The notes under the pieces: model-generated
What the model was told of the DNA's origin: nothing
The model's input: only the letters and a program-made list of their open reading frames with translations
The model's database searches: none
In this document: positions 1-5,393 of the stretch, one piece after another
Numbering within the stretch: the first letter of the stretch is position 1
Layout of the letters: each line of letters opens with the position of its first letter
Program-made: the position numbers and the translations under genes
Source: Anaerolineae bacterium
GTDB taxonomy: Bacteria; Chloroflexota; Anaerolineae; Aggregatilineales; Aggregatilineaceae
DNA length: 5,903 nucleotides
NCBI GenBank assembly: GCA_020848665.1
Contig: JADLHR010000171.1
Coordinates: 1 to 5,903 of the forward strand
Direction: 5' to 3'

Positions 1-2
1 AT

Positions 3-734
3 GGCGTGCATCGCGGCCTGTTCCTGACGCTGCCGGTGCTCGCGTTGTCTGGCGCGCTGACGGCGGTGCTGTACGTGCCGGTTTTCGGGCTGGCGTCGTC
101 GTACAGCTTCGGCGGCGACCTGATCGTCACGATCTACCTGCTCAGCCTGCTGACGCTGTGCACCGGGCTGGCGGGCGCCAACACGCTCAACCGCTTCTCG
201 CTGATCGGGGCGACGCGCACGCTGACGCAGTTGTTCTCGTATGAAGCGCCGTTTTTGCTGGCGCTGCTTGGCCCGGCGCTGGCGGCGGGAAGCTGGCGCA
301 TCAGCGCGATCGCGGACTACAGCGCCGATCACTGGCTGATCCTGGCCCAGCCGGTCGGCTTCGTGGTGGCGCTGATCGGGTTGATGGGCAAGCTCGAGCT
401 GCCGCCCTTCGACGCGCCGGAAGCCGAGACCGAGATTGTGGCGGGCGCGCTGACCGAGTACAGCGGGCGCGGGCTGGCGCTGTTTCACCTGGGCAAAGGC
501 GTCGAGTTGATCGTAGGGCTGACGCTGGTCGCAGCTTTTTATCTGGGCGGGGTGGCGAACCCGGTCGCGTTTTTCGCCAAGACGCTGGCGCTGCTGCTGT
601 TGCTGGCGGGCCTGCAATCGCTGCTGGCGCGGCTGCGGATCGACCAGACGGTCGGGCTGTGGTGGCGCTATGGCACCATTCTGGTCCTGATCCAGTTCCT
701 GGCGCTGATCGCGTGGGAGGGATTGGTGGCATGA
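3..734 (+). CDS. Complex I NuoH / group 4 hydrogenase HyfC-EchB-MbhM-like membrane subunit, 5' partial
   Basis: Integral membrane subunit of a complex-I-related enzyme, the part that links the redox arm to proton or sodium movement. The frame is open to the left edge, so the true start is outside; the family usually has about 300-320 residues and 243 are visible, so roughly 70-80 N-terminal residues are missing. About seven hydrophobic segments can be seen (near nt 18-86, 120-180, 231-296, 330-391, 474-553, 570-635, 657-728). The family signature is clear: a Q..SYE.P stretch near nt 225-255 and the acidic loop with PPFDAPEAETEIVAG followed by TEYSG at about nt 402-467, which in this family sits at the quinone/ferredoxin-arm interface. 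The spelling of that loop is closer to Hyf/Mbh/Ech-type subunits than to respiratory NuoH, and the HycI gene two genes downstream agrees. The stop overlaps the next start as ATGA. An alternative is a true NuoH of an unusual complex I, which I think less likely. Confidence 0.88.
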   Translation, partial: GVHRGLFLTLPVLALSGALTAVLYVPVFGLASSYSFGGDLIVTIYLLSLLTLCTGLAGANTLNRFSLIGATRTLTQLFSYEAPFLLALLGPALAAGSWRISAIADYSADHWLILAQPVGFVVALIGLMGKLELPPFDAPEAETEIVAGALTEYSGRGLALFHLGKGVELIVGLTLVAAFYLGGVANPVAFFAKTLALLLLLAGLQSLLARLRIDQTVGLWWRYGTILVLIQFLALIAWEGLVA

Positions 735-1147
735 AGGTCATGACGATGTGGCGGGACGCGATCAGCGGGCTGTTCAAGCAGCCGGCGACGCAGCAGTACC
801 CGTTCGTGCGCCTGGCCGCGCCCGAAAAGCTGCGCGGGCACCTGGAGTGGCACGCCGAAAGCTGCACCGGGTGCGGCCTGTGCGCCAAGGACTGCCCGGC
901 CGAGGCGATCGAGGTGATCGTGCTCGACAAGAAGGCCAGGCGCTTCGTTTTCCGCTATCACGTTGATCGCTGCACGTTCTGCGCGCAGTGCGTCGAAAGC
1001 TGCCGCCAGGGATGTCTGGCGCTCACCGATCAGTGGGAGCTGGCAGCGCTGAACAGGGACGATTTCCTCGTCCAGTATGGGAAGGCAGAGGATGTCGAGG
1101 CCGCGCTGGCAGGTGAGCCTGCAGCAGGCGCTCCGGCAGCGGAGTGA
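731..1147 (+). CDS. 4Fe-4S ferredoxin-type subunit, NuoI/HyfH/MbhN-like
   Basis: Electron-transfer subunit of 138 residues expected to carry two [4Fe-4S] clusters and to dock on the membrane subunit encoded just upstream. The first cluster motif is canonical, CTGCGLCAKDCP (Cys45, 48, 51, 55). The second, CTFCAQCVESCRQGC, gives Cys81, 84, 87 and 91 plus an extra Cys95, and lacks the usual proline after the fourth cysteine. The N-terminal stretch (about residues 8-25, ending in QQYPF) resembles the membrane-contacting helix of NuoI-like proteins. The tail after residue 120 is Ala/Gly/Glu-rich and probably disordered. The ATG at 731 is chosen because it forms an ATGA overlap with the upstream stop and is preceded by GGGAGGG at 715-721, nine bases away. 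The frame stays open further upstream, but that part only shadows the membrane gene. Its role in a group 4 hydrogenase is inferred from the neighbours. Confidence 0.9.
   Translation: MKVMTMWRDAISGLFKQPATQQYPFVRLAAPEKLRGHLEWHAESCTGCGLCAKDCPAEAIEVIVLDKKARRFVFRYHVDRCTFCAQCVESCRQGCLALTDQWELAALNRDDFLVQYGKAEDVEAALAGEPAAGAPAAE
1079..1085 (+). promoter_or_regulatory. Ribosome binding site favouring the hycI start at 1092
   Basis: GGGAAGG at 1079-1085 lies six bases before the ATG at 1092, inside the end of the ferredoxin gene. It is a better Shine-Dalgarno match than GGAG at 1141-1144, which is four bases before the alternative ATG at 1149. This favours the longer protein. Confidence 0.5.
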
Positions 1148-1598
1148 CATGCCGCGCGTCGCGGTCGTCGGCGTAGGGCATGACCTGAGCGGCGACGACG
1201 CCGCCGGGCTGGCGACCGTCCGTGCGCTCGAAACCGCGCTGGAGCCGCATGACCGGCTGCTGCTGGTCGTCGCCGGCCCCGCGCCGGAGAACGCGAGCGG
1301 GCTGCTGCGCCGGTTCGCGCCCGATCTCGTGCTGCTGATCGACGCGGCGCAGATGGGCGAGCCGCCCGGCGCGGTGCGCTGGCTGGACTGGCAGGAACTG
1401 ACCGGCGTCAGCGCCTCGACCCACACTCTGCCGCTGCATTTGCTGGCGCGCTACCTGATGACCGAGCTGGGCTGCGCCGTGTCGCTGATCGGCATCCAGC
1501 CCGCCGCCAACGCCATCGACGCGCCGCTGTCGCCGGACGTGCAGGATGCGGTCGAGGCGGTTGCGGCGGGCATCGCGGCGGCGCTGGCCGATTTGTAA
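1092..1598 (+). CDS. hycI: HycI-type [NiFe] hydrogenase maturation protease
   Basis: Endopeptidase that removes the C-terminal extension of a [NiFe] hydrogenase large subunit after the metal centre is inserted; acts in the cytoplasm. With the start at 1092 the protein has 168 residues, near the usual family length. Family blocks occur in order: VVGVGHDLSGDDAAG (residues 25-39), APEN (64-67), LLIDAAQMGEPPGAVR (81-96), STHTLPL (109-115) and GIQP (134-137). By comparison with E. coli HycI, the nickel-sensing ligands should be Asp36, Asp84 and His111, all present, so the enzyme looks functional. The block that usually reads GN carries GH at residues 29-30. The start overlaps the ferredoxin gene by 56 bases; the alternative ATG at 1149 begins one base after that gene's stop and would remove 19 residues (RWQVSLQQAL and neighbours), giving 149. 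Position at the end of the operon matches other group 4 hydrogenase clusters such as hyc. Confidence 0.9.
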   Translation: MSRPRWQVSLQQALRQRSDMPRVAVVGVGHDLSGDDAAGLATVRALETALEPHDRLLLVVAGPAPENASGLLRRFAPDLVLLIDAAQMGEPPGAVRWLDWQELTGVSASTHTLPLHLLARYLMTELGCAVSLIGIQPAANAIDAPLSPDVQDAVEAVAAGIAAALADL

Positions 1599-1605
1599 TC
1601 CAACC

Positions 1606-2349
1606 TCACAGCCGCGCGGCAGCAGCCTCGTCCACCATCCACACCAGTCGTCCATCGACCGGGGCGATCAACTGCGACGGCAGCGCGTAAGGGTGATACT
1701 CGCCCCTCACGACCTCGCGCAGCCGCTCCGCCTTGCCTTCTCCTTCGACCATGAAGATCACGTTCCGTCCGGCGTTGATCGCCGGTGCGGTGAGCGTGAT
1801 ACGCCAGGTATCAAGCTGCGGCACGAAGTTCGCCACTACCCAGCGATCCGGGTCGGTGATCGCCAGCGCCTCGGTGTGCGGAAACAGCGAGGCGGTGTGC
1901 CCGTCTGGCCCCATACCTTGCAGCAGGTAGTCGAAGCGCGGCTGCGGCTCGCCGGGTGCGCCTTCCGCGAAGAAATCGCGCAGCAGACGCTGGTAGTGCC
2001 CGGCGGCCTGCTCCGGCGCCAGCTCAGTGCGTATCCGGTGAATCTGCGCCGGGGGAATCGGCACATGATCGAGCAGCCGCTCCTTCGCCAGCCGGTAGTT
2101 GCTGTCTTCGTGATCGGGCGGAACAGTCCGGTCGTCACCCCAGAAGACGTACACGCTGCTCCACACGATCTGGTCGCGGAAGGCGTGCGATGCCAGCCGG
2201 TCAAACAGCGGGCCGGGGGTTGATCCGCCGGACAGCGCGATTGAGAAGCTCCCGCGCCGGTTGACGGCTTCCCGCGAGCAGGCTGCGATGTCCTCGGCGA
2301 CGGCCTGGACCAGCGCTGTCCGCGTCGGAAACACTTTAACCTGATCCAC
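1606..2349 (-). CDS. pgl: 6-phosphogluconolactonase
   Basis: Hydrolyses 6-phosphoglucono-1,5-lactone to 6-phosphogluconate, the second step of the oxidative pentose phosphate pathway, in the cytoplasm. The 247-residue length is normal for the DevB/SOL family. Visible family blocks are ALSGGSTP (residues 38-45, phosphate binding), FWGDDRTVPPDHEDSNY (69-85), GMGPDGHTASLF (145-156, with the expected catalytic His151), RITLTAPAINA (183-193) and LPSQLIAP (223-230). The GDER block usual in the family reads GDDR here, a conservative change. The start is a GTG at 2349, chosen because AAGGAG lies seven bases upstream and because it gives the standard N-terminus. The gene overlaps the end of zwf by 14 bases, so the two are co-transcribed and probably translationally coupled; Pgl uses the product of Zwf. 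Its stop is only 7 bases from the stop of the converging hycI gene. Confidence 0.97.
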   Translation of the reverse strand: MDQVKVFPTRTALVQAVAEDIAACSREAVNRRGSFSIALSGGSTPGPLFDRLASHAFRDQIVWSSVYVFWGDDRTVPPDHEDSNYRLAKERLLDHVPIPPAQIHRIRTELAPEQAAGHYQRLLRDFFAEGAPGEPQPRFDYLLQGMGPDGHTASLFPHTEALAITDPDRWVVANFVPQLDTWRITLTAPAINAGRNVIFMVEGEGKAERLREVVRGEYHPYALPSQLIAPVDGRLVWMVDEAAAARL

Positions 2350-3826
2350 CGCTCATCTCCTTGTTCTGCTTGCGGTTCTCGCAACCCCGCCGCCACGCCC
2401 GGCCATCGCGGATAATGAACTTCTCGGCTTCGTCCGGCCCGGCGCTGCCACACTGGTACTCAGGCAGGGGGTCAGTCAGGTTGTCGGTGATGCGTACAAC
2501 CGGGTCGATCAGCCGCCACGCGGCCTCGATCTCGTCGCTGCGCGTGAACAGCGAGGCGTCGCCGTTGAGCGCGTCGAGCAGCAGACGCTCGTAGGCGTCG
2601 GGCAGCATGCCGCCGCCGAACGACGAGCGATAGTGAAATTCCATATTGACCGAGCGCGTTTCCTGGACGGAGCCGGGCAGCTTGGCCTCGAACTGGAGGT
2701 GAATCCCCTCGTCGGGCTGGATGCACAGCGACAGCACGTTCGGCGAAAAGCACTCGTCGTCTACCTCGCGCCCGAACATCATGACCGGCGGGCAGGCAAA
2801 CTCAACCACGATCTCGCTAACCTTGTCGGCCAGCGCCTTGCCGGAGCGCAGATAGAACGGCACGCCCTGCCAGCGCCAGTTGTCGATCATCAGCTTGAGC
2901 GTGGCATACGTTGGTGTGCGGGAGTTTGGCGCGACGTGCTTCGCCTGGTGATAGCCCTCGTACTGGGCCAGCACAACATCGTCGGTCCCGACTGGGCGGA
3001 TCGAGTTCAGCACCTTGACCTTCTCGTTGCGCAGCGCGTCAGCGTTGAACGAGGCGGGCGGCTCCATTGCGATCAGACTCAGCAGCTGGAGTAGGTGGTT
3101 CTGGAACATATCGCGCAGCACACCGGCAGAATCGTAGTAGCCGCCGCGATGCCCGATGTCGCCCGACTCCATAACCGTGATCTGCACGTTGTCGATGAAA
3201 TTGCGGTTCCAGACCGGCTCGAAGATCGTGTTAGCGAAGCGGAAGAACAGAATGTTCTGCGCGGTCTCCTTGCCGAGATAATGGTCGATGCGGTAGATCT
3301 GGCTTTCGTCGAAGTCGTGATGCAGCAGGGTGTTCAACTCGCGCGCGGAATCCAGATCGCGCCCGAAGGGTTTTTCGATCACGATCCGCCGCCAGCCGTG
3401 CGCCTCGTTCATCATTCCAAAGCGGCCCAGATGCTCGATAATGGGCTGGTAGAGCGACGGCGCGACCGCGAGATAGCACAGCCGGTTGGCCTGCTGTTCG
3501 CTTTCGATGGTCTCCAGAAACTGCTCAAGCTGCTCATAACCCTCGTCGGCCAGCGCGTTGCGCGCCTGATACCAAAGGCGCTGAGCGAAGGATTTCCACT
3601 TGGCCGCATCGAAGCGATCGCCGATCTGCTCGGCGGCGTACCCGCGCAGGTGCTCACGAAATTCCTCGTGCGTGAAGGGCGTGCGCGCCAGGCCGACGAT
3701 ATGCAGGTTGTCCGGCAGGCTGCCTTTCGCGTAGAGGTTGAACAGCGCGGGAATCAGCTTGTGTTCTGTCAGGTCACCCGATGCGCCGAAGATGATGATA
3801 GTCGTGGTCGACGAAGGTTGCGTCAT
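2336..3826 (-). CDS. zwf: Glucose-6-phosphate 1-dehydrogenase
   Basis: Oxidises glucose 6-phosphate to 6-phosphogluconolactone with reduction of NAD(P)+, the entry and control step of the oxidative pentose phosphate pathway. The 496-residue length fits the family. The Rossmann nucleotide-binding loop FGASGDLT is at residues 13-20, the EKPFG block at 151-155 (Lys152) and the active-site signature RIDHYLGKE at 179-187. By comparison with the Leuconostoc enzyme, Asp181, His182, Lys186 and the base His244 (in FQNHLLQ) are the substrate and catalytic residues. Arg48 after the second strand suggests NADP+ preference, as an inference. The last residues, about 485-496 (ENRKQNKEMSGG and so on), form a hydrophilic tail whose codons also hold the pgl ribosome site and start. 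The ATG at 3826 has AGGAG nine bases upstream and precedes the conserved Rossmann strand by the normal distance. A likely promoter lies directly upstream. No opcA or gnd gene is adjacent in the window. Confidence 0.98.
   Translation of the reverse strand: MTQPSSTTTIIIFGASGDLTEHKLIPALFNLYAKGSLPDNLHIVGLARTPFTHEEFREHLRGYAAEQIGDRFDAAKWKSFAQRLWYQARNALADEGYEQLEQFLETIESEQQANRLCYLAVAPSLYQPIIEHLGRFGMMNEAHGWRRIVIEKPFGRDLDSARELNTLLHHDFDESQIYRIDHYLGKETAQNILFFRFANTIFEPVWNRNFIDNVQITVMESGDIGHRGGYYDSAGVLRDMFQNHLLQLLSLIAMEPPASFNADALRNEKVKVLNSIRPVGTDDVVLAQYEGYHQAKHVAPNSRTPTYATLKLMIDNWRWQGVPFYLRSGKALADKVSEIVVEFACPPVMMFGREVDDECFSPNVLSLCIQPDEGIHLQFEAKLPGSVQETRSVNMEFHYRSSFGGGMLPDAYERLLLDALNGDASLFTRSDEIEAAWRLIDPVVRITDNLTDPLPEYQCGSAGPDEAEKFIIRDGRAWRRGCENRKQNKEMSGGSG
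2357..2362 (-). promoter_or_regulatory. Ribosome binding site that sets the pgl GTG start
   Basis: On the minus strand AAGGAG (2362 to 2357) is followed after seven bases by the GTG at 2349. The nearer ATG at 2356 belongs to the zwf frame (its fifth-last-but-one codon region) and terminates at 2336, so it cannot start pgl. The site lies inside the last codons of zwf, as expected for translational coupling. Confidence 0.7.
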
Positions 3827-3853
3827 CCGATCACACTCCTGCGATAGCTCCGA

Positions 3854-3886
3854 TCTGCCCAGAGTATAGCAGCAGCGCCGGGCAGA
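3854..3886. repeat. Inverted repeat flanking the zwf -10 element, possible operator
   Basis: TCTGCCC at 3854-3860 and GGGCAGA at 3880-3886 are perfect 7-base inverted arms separated by 19 bases. The putative -10 element lies between them, so a dimeric regulator bound here would cover the promoter. Because transcription would begin near 3856, the arms would not both be in the RNA; a DNA role is therefore more likely than an RNA hairpin. Chance occurrence remains possible. Confidence 0.35.
3863..3871 (-). promoter_or_regulatory. Putative extended -10 promoter for zwf-pgl
   Basis: Read on the minus strand, TGCTATACT is a TGn-extended -10 element with one mismatch to TATAAT. It lies in the gap upstream of zwf and would start transcription near 3856, leaving a leader of about 30 bases that contains the zwf ribosome site. 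No convincing -35 hexamer is visible 16-18 bases upstream, which is tolerated by extended -10 promoters. In such GC-rich DNA this AT-rich word is conspicuous. Confidence 0.5.
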
Positions 3887-3898
3887 GGGTGTGATTGC

Positions 3899-3942
3899 AG
3901 ATCAGCGGGAGATTAGCGAGAGATTAGCGGGAGATCAGCGCG
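3899..3942. repeat. Four-copy 11-bp tandem repeat over the GT39 stop codon
   Basis: Four adjoining 11-base units on the plus strand: AGATCAGCGGG (3899-3909), AGATTAGCGAG (3910-3920), AGATTAGCGGG (3921-3931) and AGATCAGCGCG (3932-3942). The units share AGAT.AGCG.G and differ at only three positions. The rightmost unit encodes the end of the glycosyltransferase, the next holds its stop codon, and the other two lie in the intergenic gap. It looks like a product of replication slippage or local duplication. Confidence 0.85.
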
Positions 3943-5393
3943 TAGAGCGCATAGTCTCCAGCGCCGCCGAGGTCGATCCGCTGGGCCGCGACGCCTTCCC
4001 GCGCCAGCGCGTCAAGCCAGGGCGCGGCGAAGGCCGCCGACGGTGCGACGAAATAGCGCGTGTCCGTGCGCCCGGCCACTTCATCCGCCAGCGCTTCTGG
4101 CTGCGGGGTGTGGACAATGCGCACGGCCGGTTGCGCGCCGAGGTAGTAGGCCAGCTCCCAGCCCAGACCGTTTTCGTACACAACCGCGCCTGCCAGCTTG
4201 CGGTTGAGCGCGTCCGCCAGCGCATCGATCCCGGCGTGGTGGCCCTGGTCTCCGCCGAGTGGCAGCTCGCCATGCAGCGCGGACGCGATCCCCGGTAACA
4301 TCGCCGCGACCGTTAGCGCCAGCAGCGCGACCGGCACAGCGCGCCCCACCTTTGCCGCCCGCACGGATCGCACTGCGCCGCGTGCGCCGAGCAGCAGCAG
4401 GAATGGGACAAGCGTGTGCAGGTAGCGGTCGTAGGTGTTGACCGCGATCAGCCAGTGCGCCGCCAGGAACGCCACCGCCCAGGTTGCAATCAGCCAGTCG
4501 CTCAGCGCGGCGCGCGCCCGCGATTGCCAGCCGCTGCCGAGGTTCGCGAGCGCTCCTGCCAGCAGCGCCAGGCTTAGCAACGGCGCGCCGGTCACGTAGC
4601 GCAGCCAGCTTCCCCACGCTTCCAGGCGCGGCAGCAGCTCGTCGGAGCGGATCAGGCGGTCAGGGTTGTTGCGCGCGGCGTTGAGCGCCCAGAAGCTCTG
4701 CGGCGCGCGTGCAGCATCCCACAGCGCCAGCAGCGCCAGCCCGATCACCAGCGGTCCCGCGAAACGCGCCAGCCGCGCCAGGATCGCACGCGCTGAATCA
4801 CCTTCGCGCGTCGTCAGCGCCAGCCCCAGCGCGACGATCAGCGGCAGGGCGAGCGCGGCGTTGAGCTTCGACGCGATCATCAGCGCGGTGGCGGCTCCGG
4901 CCAGCGCCCAGCGTCCGCGTGCCGCCAGCAGCGCCGCGACGAGCGCCCACAGCGTCGCCTGCACGTCGGTGAACGCCGTCGCCGCAAACGCGAGGTCATA
5001 GGGTGACAGCGCGAGCAGCAGCGCGGCCAACAGCCCCGTGACGCGATCGCCGGAAAGCGCGCACGTCAGCCGGTAGAGCGCGGCGATCGCAAGCGCGCTG
5101 GCGAAGACGTTGGGCAGCCGGGCGGCGAATTCCGACGGCCCCAGCAGCATGAACGACAGCGCCAGGCTGTAGATGGTCAGCGGCGGCTTGTCGAGGTCGA
5201 CGCCGCGCAGCAGCAGGTCGCCCTGCGCAGTGATCGTCCGCGCCTGGGTGGCAAACAGCGCCTCGTCGGGGTGCAGGCGCGCGTCCACGCCCAGCAGCGC
5301 GATCCGCAGCAGCGCCCCGACCAGAATCACAAGCGCCGGCAGCAGGACCGGCGCAGGCGAGGCAAATCGAGTGCGTGACGCGGGCGGCGTCAT
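3924..5393 (-). CDS. GT39-family (PMT/ArnT-like) membrane glycosyltransferase
   Basis: Multi-pass GT-C enzyme of 489 residues that would transfer a sugar from a polyprenyl-phosphate donor to an acceptor on the outer side of the membrane. A first membrane helix (about residues 15-35) leads into the external loop HPDEALFATQ (41-50) with the acidic pair Asp43-Glu44 expected to be catalytic, then DLDKPPLTIY (66-75) with the KPP motif typical of the PMT_2 group. SPYDLAFAATAFTD (130-143) holds the second acidic site. Many more hydrophobic segments follow to about residue 370, including YDRYLHTLVPF (321-331), and a soluble C-terminal part of about 115 residues ends the protein. The ATG at 5393 is chosen because it overlaps the upstream stop as ATGA; the frame continues upstream only as a shadow of that gene. 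There is no strong ribosome site, which fits translational coupling. Acceptor and sugar cannot be read from the sequence. The last codons lie in an 11-bp tandem repeat. Confidence 0.88.
   Translation of the reverse strand: MTPPASRTRFASPAPVLLPALVILVGALLRIALLGVDARLHPDEALFATQARTITAQGDLLLRGVDLDKPPLTIYSLALSFMLLGPSEFAARLPNVFASALAIAALYRLTCALSGDRVTGLLAALLLALSPYDLAFAATAFTDVQATLWALVAALLAARGRWALAGAATALMIASKLNAALALPLIVALGLALTTREGDSARAILARLARFAGPLVIGLALLALWDAARAPQSFWALNAARNNPDRLIRSDELLPRLEAWGSWLRYVTGAPLLSLALLAGALANLGSGWQSRARAALSDWLIATWAVAFLAAHWLIAVNTYDRYLHTLVPFLLLLGARGAVRSVRAAKVGRAVPVALLALTVAAMLPGIASALHGELPLGGDQGHHAGIDALADALNRKLAGAVVYENGLGWELAYYLGAQPAVRIVHTPQPEALADEVAGRTDTRYFVAPSAAFAAPWLDALAREGVAAQRIDLGGAGDYALYALISR

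Noticed and set aside
659..730. Upstream extension of the ferredoxin frame to 659
   Set aside because: It covers the last codons of the membrane subunit; the ATG at 731 has a ribosome site and ATGA overlap.
1611..1620. Palindrome GCCGCGCGGC as a terminator
   Set aside because: It has no loop and no following U-run on either strand, and it is coding sequence for the Ala/Arg end of Pgl.
668..1655. Long minus-strand open frames opposite the ferredoxin and hycI genes
   Set aside because: Composition is Arg/Ser/Pro-rich and low in motifs, typical of antisense shadows; the plus-strand genes are clearly identified.
3095..3847. Long plus-strand open frame of 250 codons opposite zwf
   Set aside because: It lies antisense to an intact, strongly conserved zwf gene, has no recognisable family motif, and such frames are expected opposite GC-rich genes with biased third positions.
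3827..3923. Riboswitch, small RNA or attachment site in the gap before zwf
   Set aside because: The gap is only 97 bases and is accounted for by the tandem repeat, promoter, inverted repeat and ribosome site; no tRNA-like or integrase-related feature is seen.
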